Assembly (NCBI RefSeq): GCF_001895025.1
Contig: NZ_BCXI01000012.1
Location: forward strand, 1 to 34,103
Source of the DNA: Rhodococcus zopfii NBRC 100606 = JCM 9919
GTDB taxonomy: Bacteria; Actinomycetota; Actinomycetes; Mycobacteriales; Mycobacteriaceae
Reading direction: 5' to 3'
DNA: 34,103 nucleotides
Below the pieces are notes generated by a model. The model saw only the letters and a list, made by a program, of their open reading frames with translations. It searched no databases and was not told the origin of the DNA. The translations under genes and the position numbers were made by a program. Positions 18,044 through 26,490 of this stretch are shown here, piece after piece; within the stretch, counting starts at the first letter, position 1, and every line of letters starts with the position of its first letter.

Positions 18044-19186
18044 ATGGAACGCACCCTCTTCGAGCCCGAACACGAACTCTTCCGCGAGTCGTACCGGAAG
18101 TTCCTCGAGCAGGAGGTGGCACCCTTCCACGAGCAGTGGGAGAAGGACAAGATCGTCGACCGCGAGGTCTGGAAGAAGGCCGGGGCACAGGGCTTCCTCG
18201 GCATGGCCGTTCCCGAGGAGTACGGCGGAGGCGGCGTCGACGACTTCCGGTACAACGTGGTGCTCACCGAGGAGACCACCCGCGGCCTCTACAGCGGTGT
18301 CGGTTTCATGCTCCACAACGACGTCGTGGCGCCCTACCTGCTGAACCTGGCGAACGAGGAGCAGAAGCAGCGCTGGCTGCCCGGCTTCTGTTCCGGTGAG
18401 ATCATCACCGCCATCGCCATGACCGAACCCGGCACCGGTAGCGACCTGCAGGGCATCAAGACGCGCGCGGTGCGCGACGGCGACGACTGGATCCTCAACG
18501 GTTCCAAGACGTTCATCACCAACGGCATCAACGCCGACCTGGTGATCGTCGTAGCCTGCACCGATCCGGAGAAGGGCGCCCAGGGCTTCTCCCTCCTCGT
18601 CGTCGAGCGCGGCATGGCCGGATTCGAGCGCGGCCGCAACCTGGACAAGATCGGTCTGGACGCGCAGGACACCGCGGAGCTGAGCTTCGACAACGTGCGC
18701 GTGCCGGGCGCGAACCTGCTGGGCGAAGAGGGCTTCGGCTTCATCTACCTGATGCAGAACCTCCCGCAGGAGCGCCTGTCGATCGCCGTGGTCGCCGCCG
18801 CCGCGATGGAGCAGGTTCTCGAGGACACCCTGCAGTACTGCCGCGACCGCAAGGCGTTCGGCAAGTCCATCGGCAAGTTCCAGAACACCCGTTTCGAGCT
18901 CGCCGAGCTCGCCACCGAGACGCAGATCGCGCGGGTGTTCGTCGACAAGTGCATCGAGCAGCTCAACGCCGGTACCCTCACCGTCCCGGAGGCGGCGATG
19001 GCGAAGTACTGGACGACCGACAAGCAGGTCGAACTCATCGACCGGTGCCTCCAGCTGCACGGCGGCTACGGCTACATGCGTGAATACCCGGTCGCGAAGG
19101 CCTACCTCGATGCCCGGGTCCAGAAGATCTACGGCGGCACCAACGAGATCATGAAGGAGGTCATCGGTCGTTCGCTGAACGTCTGA
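18044..19186 (+). CDS. fadE20: Acyl-CoA dehydrogenase, long-chain type (FadE20-like)
   Basis: FAD flavoenzyme that introduces the alpha,beta double bond into acyl-CoA, 380 residues. It has the N-terminal helical domain, the beta domain with AMTEPGTGSDLQG and WILNGSKTFITNG, and a C-terminal helical domain with QLHGGYGYMREYPV and KIYGGTNEIMKE. The last motif has Gly where medium-chain enzymes carry the catalytic Glu. The base is instead expected at Glu243 (PQERL), as in long-chain and isovaleryl-CoA dehydrogenases. CAGGAG precedes the ATG. The position between hflX and lexA matches M. tuberculosis Rv2724c (fadE20). The physiological substrate is unknown. Confidence 0.92.
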   Translation: MERTLFEPEHELFRESYRKFLEQEVAPFHEQWEKDKIVDREVWKKAGAQGFLGMAVPEEYGGGGVDDFRYNVVLTEETTRGLYSGVGFMLHNDVVAPYLLNLANEEQKQRWLPGFCSGEIITAIAMTEPGTGSDLQGIKTRAVRDGDDWILNGSKTFITNGINADLVIVVACTDPEKGAQGFSLLVVERGMAGFERGRNLDKIGLDAQDTAELSFDNVRVPGANLLGEEGFGFIYLMQNLPQERLSIAVVAAAAMEQVLEDTLQYCRDRKAFGKSIGKFQNTRFELAELATETQIARVFVDKCIEQLNAGTLTVPEAAMAKYWTTDKQVELIDRCLQLHGGYGYMREYPVAKAYLDARVQKIYGGTNEIMKEVIGRSLNV

Positions 19187-19203
19187 TCGAACCTCCGGAA
19201 AAC

Positions 19204-19244
19204 GCGCCGGGGCGGTACCGCGACATGCGGTACCGCCCCGGCGT
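19204..19244. terminator. Perfect bidirectional terminator hairpin
   Basis: A perfect 16-bp stem (19206-19221 with 19227-19242), extended by one C-G and one G-U pair, closes a 5-nt loop GACAT. It separates the convergent fadE20 (stop 19186) and lexA (stop 19259) genes and would terminate both. No U-tract is present. Confidence 0.9.
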
Positions 19245-19258
19245 CGTTGGGGAAGTGC

Positions 19259-19966
19259 TCAGATCTTCCGGATCACGGTGACGACCTTCCCCAGGACGAC
19301 GGCGTCGTTGCCGGGGATCGGCTCGAACATGGGATTGTGCGGCATCAGCCACACGTCCTTCTTCACCCTCTTGAACGTCTTGACGGTGGCTTCACCGTCG
19401 AGCATCGCGGCGACGATGTCGCCGTTGTCGGCGACGTTCTGCTGCCGCACCACCACCCAGTCGCCGTCGCAGATCGCGGCGTCGATCATCGATTCGCCGA
19501 CGACCTTGAGCAGGAACAGCGATCCCTGGCCGACGAGTTCGCGGGGGAGCGGGAAGACGTCCTCGACGGCCTCCTCGGCGAGGATCGGGCCGCCGGCCGC
19601 GATCCGGCCCACCACCGGAACCATCGCGGCGGACGGAACGGCCGACGCTGTGGATGTGACGGTCTCGCTGGTGCCGTCGGGAGCAACCGTGCTGTCCTCG
19701 AGCCCGCGGACGTCGACGGCGCGCGGCCGGTTGGCGTCGCGACGCAGGAAGCCCTTGCGTTCGAGTGTGCGTAGCTGATGGGCCACCGACGAGGTCGAGT
19801 TGAGCCCGACGGCGTCGCCGATCTCCCGGATGCTCGGCGGGTAGCCCCGCTCGGCAACCGAATCGCGGATCACCTCGAGAACGCGGCGCTGGCGCTCGGT
19901 GAGTCCGGCTGTCGAATCGGTGGTGGCCGCCCGGGCCGGGCCGCTCGCGGAGTTGGCGTCCGTCAT
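19259..19966 (-). CDS. lexA: SOS repressor LexA
   Basis: LexA represses DNA-damage genes and self-cleaves when activated by RecA. The 235-residue protein has an N-terminal winged helix (about 22-85; [17 protein letters not shown] segment and [15 protein letters not shown]), the cleavage site Ala124-Gly125 (AAGGP), and the catalytic Ser159 (VGESM) and Lys197 (ATVKTFKR). The first about 20 residues are a variable extension. CGGAGGT lies upstream of the ATG. A promoter and an overlapping SOS box sit upstream (20018-20058), showing autoregulation. Divergent from the LysM gene, as lexA-Rv2719c in mycobacteria. Confidence 0.97.
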   Translation of the reverse strand: MTDANSASGPARAATTDSTAGLTERQRRVLEVIRDSVAERGYPPSIREIGDAVGLNSTSSVAHQLRTLERKGFLRRDANRPRAVDVRGLEDSTVAPDGTSETVTSTASAVPSAAMVPVVGRIAAGGPILAEEAVEDVFPLPRELVGQGSLFLLKVVGESMIDAAICDGDWVVVRQQNVADNGDIVAAMLDGEATVKTFKRVKKDVWLMPHNPMFEPIPGNDAVVLGKVVTVIRKI

Positions 19967-20017
19967 GGTCGTGACCTCCGTGCGTCGAGTGTCGGATGTG
20001 CTGAATGTGATGTGTCG

Positions 20018-20058
20018 AATCTATCCGCATTCGCGTGCGTTATCAAACATCTGTTCGA
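20018..20058 (-). promoter_or_regulatory. lexA promoter with overlapping SOS box
   Basis: Read on the minus strand, TTGATA (20046-20041) and TAGATT (20023-20018) are separated by exactly 17 bp. The LexA box TCGAAC-AGAT-GTTTGA (plus-strand 20043-20058, TCAAAC-N4-GTTCGA) overlaps the -35. It differs from the actinobacterial consensus TCGAAC-N4-GTTCGA at one position. Confidence 0.85.
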
Positions 20059-20106
20059 CATTTTCGACGCGAAAAGCTGACAGCGCGAGCGTCGCGTGAT
20101 AGAAAT

Positions 20107-20171
20107 TCGAACAGATGTTCTTCGAACTTGTGATCGAACAAATGATCGGCATCGTTCGAACGATTGAGCGA
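20107..20171 (+). promoter_or_regulatory. Cluster of LexA half-sites before the LysM gene
   Basis: Four TCGAAC half-sites start at 20107, 20122, 20134 and 20156. Each is followed after 4 nt by a degraded partner: GTTCTT, GATCGA, GATCGG and GAGCGA against the ideal GTTCGA. A perfect 14-bp palindrome ATCGTTCGAACGAT lies at 20151-20164. The first site (20107-20122) and the second (20122-20137) are the best. The arrangement predicts strong or cooperative LexA control of the LysM gene. Confidence 0.7.
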
Positions 20172-20238
20172 TCAAGTGGGATACGCGCAGTTCGCACGGC
20201 CGATCGAGTGCCGCCACCGATCGAGCACGGAGGATCCG

Positions 20239-20739
20239 ATGGGTACAGCAGTTCGCCGAACCGGCTGGAACGAGTTCACCACGGCGTCGGCGCGGGTTGA
20301 AGGTTCCGCCCGCGGTCGCGACGCGCAGATCTATCACTTCCCGGTTCGCCCGCCGTTCTCCCGACCGGATGCGGGTCACGCCGAGTATCGACGCCCGGCG
20401 TCGAACCCCGTCTCGTGTGCCGACCGCACCCGCCCCGCGCCGCTGCCGTTCAGTGCGGCCTTGCGGCAGACGGCGGTCACGGTTCTGCTCACCGCGACCG
20501 CGCTGCTCGCGATCCTCGGGGTCGCGCACCTGCGCACGAGCCAGGTCGCGGCGGACGTTCCGCGCACCGACGTCGCTGTGGTCAGGATCGGCGAATCGCT
20601 GGCCGACGTGGCCGCCCGGATCGCTCCGGGCGCCGTCACCGCCCAGGTCGTCGAGCGGATCACCGAGCTCAACGTGCTGTCCGGCACCACGGTGCGTCCC
20701 GGACAGCGGCTCGTCGTGCCGGTGATCGGGCGCGGGTGA
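20239..20739 (+). CDS. LysM-domain membrane protein, SOS-regulated (Rv2719c/ChiZ-like)
   Basis: A 166-residue protein with a cytoplasmic Arg-rich N-terminal region (1-75), a single TM helix (about 79-97) and a C-terminal LysM module (about 113-163; VVRIGESLADVAARI, then VRPGQRLVVP) expected to bind peptidoglycan outside. ATG at 20239 has GGAGG 5 nt upstream. A TTG at 20164 is in frame but lies inside the LexA box cluster and is rejected. Its place beside lexA and its architecture match M. tuberculosis Rv2719c (ChiZ), a DNA-damage-induced inhibitor of cell division. That role is inferred here from synteny, domain order and the LexA boxes. Confidence 0.87.
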   Translation: MGTAVRRTGWNEFTTASARVEGSARGRDAQIYHFPVRPPFSRPDAGHAEYRRPASNPVSCADRTRPAPLPFSAALRQTAVTVLLTATALLAILGVAHLRTSQVAADVPRTDVAVVRIGESLADVAARIAPGAVTAQVVERITELNVLSGTTVRPGQRLVVPVIGRG

Positions 20740-20925
20740 ACCGAGGTGCCGGGTCGGGGGCCGGACCGGCGGGACGAATCGGTCCGGCAGGTATTGTCGT
20801 TTCCTGTAAGTCACACCACCCCGTGTGGTCGCGTCGAGGCAGCTCCACCTCAGGGCGGAGATGATCTCGGGAGGACGGTTCGACGCCGACGTCGCGGCCG
20901 GCACGGCAGCGACGAAGGACTCGAC
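20740..20925 (+). promoter_or_regulatory. nrdR upstream region
   Basis: This 186-bp gap holds a possible -10 TATTGT (20792-20797), which would leave a leader of about 120 nt. It contains only a short hairpin (ACCAC...GTGGT). No NrdR-box pair and no cobalamin-riboswitch-like elements were seen. GAAGGA lies about 8 nt before the nrdR ATG. Confidence 0.3.
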
Positions 20926-21402
20926 ATGTATTGCCCGTACTGCCGGCACCCGGATTCCCGGGTCGTCGATTCGCGCGAGGCCGACGAGGGCGCCGCGATC
21001 CGCCGGCGCCGGGCATGCCCCGAATGCGGTCGCCGATTCACCACGGTCGAAACCGCGGTCCTGTCCGTCGTCAAGCGCAGCGGCGTGACCGAGCCGTTCA
21101 GCCGCGAGAAGGTCGTGCGCGGCGTGGCGCGCGCGTGCCAGGGCCGTGCCGTCGACAACGATGCGCTGAATCTGCTGGCGCAGCAGGTCGAGGACGCGGT
21201 GCGGGCCAAGGGCTCTCCCGAGGTTCCGAGCCACGAGGTCGGTCTGGCCATTCTCGGTCCGCTGCGGGATCTCGACGAGGTGGCCTACCTGCGCTTCGCG
21301 TCCGTATACCGATCGTTCAGCTCCGCGGAGGACTTCGAACGCGAGATCAAGGAGCTGCGCGAGCACCAGGAGCGGCGCGACATCGACCCCGCCGAGGGCT
21401 GA
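20926..21402 (+). CDS. nrdR: Transcriptional repressor NrdR
   Basis: NrdR is an ATP/dATP-sensing repressor of ribonucleotide reductase genes. The 158-residue protein has the N-terminal zinc ribbon with Cys3, Cys6, Cys31 and Cys34 (MYCPYC ... ACPEC), followed by an ATP-cone domain (about 46-136; [19 protein letters not shown]). The ATG at 20926 was chosen because it starts the zinc ribbon. It follows the LysM gene, as in mycobacteria (Rv2719c-nrdR). The ribonucleotide reductase genes it should regulate are outside the window. Confidence 0.97.
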   Translation: MYCPYCRHPDSRVVDSREADEGAAIRRRRACPECGRRFTTVETAVLSVVKRSGVTEPFSREKVVRGVARACQGRAVDNDALNLLAQQVEDAVRAKGSPEVPSHEVGLAILGPLRDLDEVAYLRFASVYRSFSSAEDFEREIKELREHQERRDIDPAEG

Positions 21403-21463
21403 ACCCTCCGCGGCCTCACGAGTCGACGTCACTCGTCCCGGCCGGCGGTGTTCTCGGGACAGA

Positions 21464-24400
21464 TCAGCGAATTGTGCTGATTGCCTTGAGGATTCGCTTT
21501 TCCGACACCGGGATTCGTGTGCCCAGGCCCTGCGCGAACAGGCTCACCCGCAGCTCCTCGATCGCCCAGTACACCTCGTTCACATCCGCGGCGGCCCGCC
21601 GTTCCTCGGGCAGCCGGGCGAGCAGCCGATCGTACTCCGCATACACCCGGTCGAGAACGTCCATGCCCTGGGCGTCGCGGTGGGCGCTTGCCGGAAGTGC
21701 CTCGAGGCGCTGGGCTGCCGCCGTGAGATATCTCGGCAGGTCCGCGAGACGTCGCCCGCCGATTTCGGTGACGAATCCCGCGAACAGCAGCGATGCCAGT
21801 TGCTCGCGCACGTCGTCGGCGGCCTCGCCGCGCACCCGGTCCAGCAACACCCCGACCTCGTGGGCCCGGGTGAGCGCCGGCACCACGAGCTTCAGCAGCG
21901 CCGAGACCCTGCCCGGCAGTTGCGCCCGCACCGTCCTGACCATCGCATCGAACTCGGCGGGCGTGCGGATCGGGGCACCGTGCGCTGCGACCAATTCGTC
22001 CACCGCGCAGGCCCGGCAGTCCTCGAGCAACGCATCGAACGACCCGTCCGGATTGCGGCCCAGCGCCAGCCGTTCCGCATTGGTCAAGCCCGACGTGGCC
22101 GCCCGAGCCTGCGTCGGAACTGCCGCCAGCAGCAGCGCCCGCAGCCCGGTGCGGGTCGCGGCGCGTTGCGCCTGCGGGGTGCTCAGCACCCGCACCGCGA
22201 CGCCGGTGTCCTCGCTGACCAGTGCCGGATAGCCGGTCACCTGCTGGTTCCCGACCGTGCGCGTGATTGTCTCGGGCAGGGTGCCCAACGTGTCCGCCGT
22301 CCACACCAGCGCGGGGGCGCGTTCGGTGCTGGAGGCGGCGCGGGCAACCTCGGCGTCGACGCGAACCGCCAGCTTCTTGCGCAGGGCCGCCAGGCTCTTG
22401 CTGTAGCCGAGGACCTTCCCGCGCTCGTCCACCGCCGCAAACGTCAGCCGCAGATGCTCGGGCAGGGCCGCGACGTCGAAGTCGCTCGGCTCGATGCGGC
22501 AGTTCCCGAGCCGCGACAACTCGCGGGCCATCGCGTTGACGAGCGGCTCGCTGCGCGGGGTAACCGAGGCGAGTGCTGCCGCCGCGAAATCCGGTGCCGG
22601 AACAACTTGGCGCCGAAGCTGTTTCGGCAGCGTCTTGATCAATGCCGTCACCAGTTCGTGGCGCATGCCCGGCACGAGCCAGTCGAACCCGACGGGGCGG
22701 ATCCCGGCCAGCAGTGCGACGGGGATGCGGGCGGTGACACCGTCCTGTTCCGTGCCCGGCTCGAACTGGTAGGTCAGCGGGAACTGGACATCGCCCTGCC
22801 GCCACGCGTCGGGATAGTCCCCGTCGAGCACCGCGGCGGCGTCCTGGTTGACGACGGTTTCCGGGGTGAACGTCAGCAGGTCGGGGTCCTGCTGCCGGGC
22901 CTTCTTCCACCACGTGTCGAAGTGCCGGGCCGACACGGCATTCGGGCCGACCCGCTCGTCGTAGAACGCGAACAGTGCCTCGTCGTCGACGAGGATGTCG
23001 CGGCGCCGGGCACGATGCTCGAGCTCCTCGACGTCCTCGAGCAACGCGCGGTTCGCGTGGAAGAACTTGTGGCGGGTGCGCCATTCGCCCTGCACCAGCG
23101 CGTGCCGAATGAACAGGTCGCGCGAGACTTCCCGATCGATCGGGCCGTACTGCACCGGACGCTGCGCGACGAGAGGAATGCCGTAGAGCGTGACTCGCTC
23201 GTAGGCCATCGCGGCCTCGCGTCTGCTCGACCAGTGTGGTTCCGAGTATGTGCGTTTGACCAGGTGCGGGGCCAGCTTCTCGACCCATTCGGGTTCGATC
23301 CGCGCCGCCATGCGGGCCCACAACCGCGACGTCTCGACCAGTTCCGCGGCCATCACCCAGCGCGGTGGCTTCTTGAACAGCGACGACCCGGGGAAGATGG
23401 CGAACCGGGAGCCGCGCGCACCGAGGAAGTCCCGCTTGTCGCCCTCGCGCAATCCGATGTGCGAGAGCAGCCCGGCGAGCAGTGACTGGTGGACCGCGTC
23501 GTCGGACACCTCCTGGTGGCGGGTCTCCCAGCCGAGGTTCAGGGTGATCTGGCGCAGCTGCCCCTGCAGGTCCTGCCATTCGCGGATCCGCAGCCAGTGC
23601 AGGAACTCGTTGCGGCACATCTTCCGGAATTGGTTGGAGGACAGTTCTTTCCGTTGTGTCTTGAGGTAGTCCCACAGGCGCAGGAACGCCAGGAAGTCCG
23701 AACCCTCGACCGCGAAGCGGGCGTGCTTCTCGTCGGCCGCCTGCTGGAACTCGGCGGGACGTTCACGCACGTCCTGGATCGACAGCGCCGCCACGATGAT
23801 CAGCACCTCGCGCAGACAGCCGTTGCGGTGACCCTCGACGATCATCCGCGCCATCCGCGGGTCGACGGGCAGCCGCGCGAGTTCGCGGCCGGTCGCGGTG
23901 AGCTTGGGCAGTTCGTCGCGCTGGGCCGGCTCGAGGGCGCCGAGTTCCTCGAGGAGTGCGATGCCGTCGCGGATCGCCCGCGGATCCGGTGGTTCGACGA
24001 ACGGAAAGGAGGCGATGTCGCCGAGGCCGAGCGCGGTCATCTGCAGCACCACCGACGCCAGGTTGGTGCGCAGGATCTCCGGTTCGGTGAACTCGGGGCG
24101 GGCTTCGAAGTCCTCCTCGGAATACAGCCGGATGCAGATGCCGTCGGCGACGCGGCCGCAACGACCGGAGCGCTGCCGCGCCGACGCCTGCGAGATCTCC
24201 TCGATCGGCAGACGCTGCACCTTGGTCCGCACCGAATAGCGGGAGATCCGGGCGGTGCCGGGATCGACGACGTAGCGGATACCGGGGACGGTCAGCGACG
24301 TCTCGGCGACGTTGGTCGACAACACCACCCGGCGGCCGGCGTGCGGGGTGAAGACCTTGTGCTGCTCGGCCGCCGACAACCGCGCGTACAGCGGCAGGAT

Positions 24401-25357
24401 CTCGGTGTTGCGGAGCTTGCGGTCGCGCAGGGCGTCGGCGGTGTCGCGGATCTCGCGTTCACCGGAGAGGAACACCAGGATGTCGCCGTCACCGGCCGCC
24501 TGTAGTTCCTCGACCGCCTCGCACACCGCATCCACCGGGTCCCGGTCGATCAGCTGCTCGCCGACTTCGACGGTCAGCGGCCGGTACCGGATCTCGACCG
24601 GGAACGTCCGGCCCGACACCTCGACGATCGGTGCCGGGGTCCCGTCGGGGGCGGCGAAGTGCTGTGCGAACCGTTCCGGGTCGATGGTCGCCGAGGTGAT
24701 GATCACCTTCAGATCCGGACGCCGCGGCAGCAACTGCTGCAGGTAGCCCAGGATGAAGTCGATATTGAGGCTGCGCTCGTGGGCCTCGTCGATGATCAGC
24801 GTGTCGTAGCGGCGCAGCATCGGGTCGCGCTGGATCTCGGCCAGCAGGATGCCGTCGGTCATGAGCTTGACCAGGGTCGAGTCCGATACCTGGTCGGTGA
24901 ATCGCACCGTGTAGCCGACGGACTCACCCAGTTCGGTGCCGAGTTCCTCGGCGAGACGTTCGGCGACGGCCCGCGCGGCGATGCGCCGCGGCTGAGTGTG
25001 CCCGATCAGCCCGCGCACACCGCGGCCGAGTTCGAGGCAGATCTTCGGGATCTGTGTGGTCTTGCCCGAGCCGGTCTCGCCGGCCACGACAACCACCTGC
25101 CGGTCGCGGATCGCGGCCGCGATGTCGTCCTTGCGCTGCGAAACCGGCAGCGACTCGGGATAGGTGATCGCCGGCACGGCGGCGGCACGCTCGGCCAGGC
25201 GCACGCGGGCCCGCTCGACCTCGGCGGCGATCGTGGTGAGCGCGTCGGCGTCGCGGGCGCGGTCGAGCTTGCGGCGCAGACGCAGTTCGTCGCGGAGCGA
25301 CACCTCGGCGAGGGCCGATTTCAGGTCGCGACGGTTCGGGGCGGGAGAGATGGACAT
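21464..25357 (-). CDS. hrpA: ATP-dependent RNA helicase HrpA
   Basis: DEAH-box helicase of 1297 residues, full length for the bacterial HrpA family. Motif I GETGSGKT (93-100), motif II DEAH (190-193) and motif III SAT (in TSATIDPERF) are intact, followed by motif VI QRSGRCGR in the second RecA-like domain. Then come the HA2/winged-helix and OB regions, and a long C-terminal DUF3418-type region. E. coli HrpA acts on colliding ribosomes and mRNA; the same role here is inference. The ATG at 25357 encodes MSISPAPNRR. It is convergent with nrdR (61-bp gap) and lies 71 bp downstream of the oxidoreductase gene on the same strand. Confidence 0.95.
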   Translation of the reverse strand: MSISPAPNRRDLKSALAEVSLRDELRLRRKLDRARDADALTTIAAEVERARVRLAERAAAVPAITYPESLPVSQRKDDIAAAIRDRQVVVVAGETGSGKTTQIPKICLELGRGVRGLIGHTQPRRIAARAVAERLAEELGTELGESVGYTVRFTDQVSDSTLVKLMTDGILLAEIQRDPMLRRYDTLIIDEAHERSLNIDFILGYLQQLLPRRPDLKVIITSATIDPERFAQHFAAPDGTPAPIVEVSGRTFPVEIRYRPLTVEVGEQLIDRDPVDAVCEAVEELQAAGDGDILVFLSGEREIRDTADALRDRKLRNTEILPLYARLSAAEQHKVFTPHAGRRVVLSTNVAETSLTVPGIRYVVDPGTARISRYSVRTKVQRLPIEEISQASARQRSGRCGRVADGICIRLYSEEDFEARPEFTEPEILRTNLASVVLQMTALGLGDIASFPFVEPPDPRAIRDGIALLEELGALEPAQRDELPKLTATGRELARLPVDPRMARMIVEGHRNGCLREVLIIVAALSIQDVRERPAEFQQAADEKHARFAVEGSDFLAFLRLWDYLKTQRKELSSNQFRKMCRNEFLHWLRIREWQDLQGQLRQITLNLGWETRHQEVSDDAVHQSLLAGLLSHIGLREGDKRDFLGARGSRFAIFPGSSLFKKPPRWVMAAELVETSRLWARMAARIEPEWVEKLAPHLVKRTYSEPHWSSRREAAMAYERVTLYGIPLVAQRPVQYGPIDREVSRDLFIRHALVQGEWRTRHKFFHANRALLEDVEELEHRARRRDILVDDEALFAFYDERVGPNAVSARHFDTWWKKARQQDPDLLTFTPETVVNQDAAAVLDGDYPDAWRQGDVQFPLTYQFEPGTEQDGVTARIPVALLAGIRPVGFDWLVPGMRHELVTALIKTLPKQLRRQVVPAPDFAAAALASVTPRSEPLVNAMARELSRLGNCRIEPSDFDVAALPEHLRLTFAAVDERGKVLGYSKSLAALRKKLAVRVDAEVARAASSTERAPALVWTADTLGTLPETITRTVGNQQVTGYPALVSEDTGVAVRVLSTPQAQRAATRTGLRALLLAAVPTQARAATSGLTNAERLALGRNPDGSFDALLEDCRACAVDELVAAHGAPIRTPAEFDAMVRTVRAQLPGRVSALLKLVVPALTRAHEVGVLLDRVRGEAADDVREQLASLLFAGFVTEIGGRRLADLPRYLTAAAQRLEALPASAHRDAQGMDVLDRVYAEYDRLLARLPEERRAAADVNEVYWAIEELRVSLFAQGLGTRIPVSEKRILKAISTIR

Positions 25358-25428
25358 GCTGATGGGACAGCCTAGCGAAACGCGGACGTCGCCCCCGTCC
25401 GCAGGCCCACTCCCGGGGCGGTGAGCGG

Positions 25429-26391
25429 TCAGTCGGCCGGCGCGGGCGAGACCCCGTTCGCCCGAACCTGCGCGATCACTCGGGCGAATACGTCCCGGTA
25501 GGGTGCGTGGACCGTGAAGTGGGTGAAGCCGTAACGATCGCGTGCGGTCAGGATCTGCGCGGCCATCTCCTCGACCGTCCCGATCAGCACGAACGGCGTG
25601 TCGAGCAGGTCACCCACCCGTATTCCGAGGCGCTCCGCGGCGGCGGCTGCCGCGGCCCTCCGGTCGTCCGTTTCGATCACCATCTGGACCAGGGTGTGCC
25701 ACTCGATGTGATCGGCTCGCGGTCCGGCGCAGGCCCGCGTGAACCGGATGCGCTCGTCGGCTTCGGCGGCCGACCCGATCCGGAACGTGCCCGGCGGTCG
25801 GCCCGGCACCTGGTAGGCGCCGGCGACACTGACGATGTCCGCGCAGGCGCCCGCAATCGCAAGGATCCGGTCCCCGGTGCCCCCGATGATCAGAGGCGGG
25901 CCCTCACCGCCGAACCCGTGCCGCTGGACCGGCCGCAGCACCGGGAGGCCGAAGGCCTCGCGCATCGCGGCCTGCGGTTCGTAGGCGGGCTGCGCGAACA
26001 GTCGCCGCAGTGCAGTGACGGTCGACTCGAGATGGTCGGCGCGGGTGCCGAAGCTCTCCCACGCGATGCCGGCGGACTCGAACTCCCACCTCATGTGGCC
26101 TGCGCCCAGGCCGACTTCGAGCCTGCCGCCGGTGAGCGCATCGGTCGTGGCGATCTCGCGGGCGAGCAGCGCCGGATTCCAGAACGCGGCGTTGAGCACG
26201 AGCGTCCCGACGCGCATCCGCTCGGTGGCGTGCGCGGCGGCCACCAACACCGGGAAAGGTGCGGGCACGCCGAGATGGTCGGCGGCGAACAGCGCATCGA
26301 ACCCGGCGTCTTCGACGGCCCGGCAGGACCGCGCGAAGCCCTCCGGGGACTCGATGCCGAGAACGTTGACGGAGAACCGGAAATCGGTCAT
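25429..26391 (-). CDS. Luciferase-like (probable F420-dependent) oxidoreductase
   Basis: A 320-residue TIM-barrel protein of the luciferase-like monooxygenase superfamily. It shows the family pattern at the N-terminus (FRFSVNVLG, then DALFAADH), TLVLNAAFWNPALLAREIATTDALTGGRLEVGLGAG spread over residues 63-98, and PPLIIGG near residue 165. The pattern fits the actinobacterial F420-binding subgroup rather than FMN luciferases (inference). The substrate is unknown. ATG at 26391 has CTGGAG 5 nt upstream. It is divergent from the aminotransferase, with an inverted repeat between them. Confidence 0.82.
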   Translation of the reverse strand: MTDFRFSVNVLGIESPEGFARSCRAVEDAGFDALFAADHLGVPAPFPVLVAAAHATERMRVGTLVLNAAFWNPALLAREIATTDALTGGRLEVGLGAGHMRWEFESAGIAWESFGTRADHLESTVTALRRLFAQPAYEPQAAMREAFGLPVLRPVQRHGFGGEGPPLIIGGTGDRILAIAGACADIVSVAGAYQVPGRPPGTFRIGSAAEADERIRFTRACAGPRADHIEWHTLVQMVIETDDRRAAAAAAAERLGIRVGDLLDTPFVLIGTVEEMAAQILTARDRYGFTHFTVHAPYRDVFARVIAQVRANGVSPAPAD

Positions 26392-26443
26392 GCACTCCAG
26401 CGTGACGGGTGTGCGCGGTACGCGCCACAAATCGTTGCCGGTA

Positions 26444-26470
26444 CGTACGATGGCCGGCGGAGATCGTACG
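26444..26470. promoter_or_regulatory. Inverted repeat over the aminotransferase promoter
   Basis: CGTACGAT (26444-26451) and ATCGTACG (26463-26470) form perfect 8-bp arms around an 11-bp spacer. The left arm contains TACGAT (26446-26451), which fits a -10 for the aminotransferase. It is a candidate operator in the 99-bp gap between the divergent oxidoreductase and aminotransferase genes. The regulator is unknown. Confidence 0.5.
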
Positions 26471-26490
26471 GTCGTCGACAGGAGTGGATC

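Noticed and set aside
20164-20238. Upstream TTG start for the LysM protein
   Set aside because: The codon lies within the LexA-site cluster and has no ribosome binding site, while ATG 20239 has GGAGG at ideal spacing.
20740-20925. Cobalamin riboswitch or NrdR boxes in the nrdR leader
   Set aside because: No B12-box-like conserved core and no paired NrdR palindromes were found. Only a 5-bp hairpin is present.
21418-21436. Terminator between nrdR and hrpA
   Set aside because: The ACGAGT/ACTCGT stem is only 6 bp with a 7-nt loop. It is too weak to list as a terminator.
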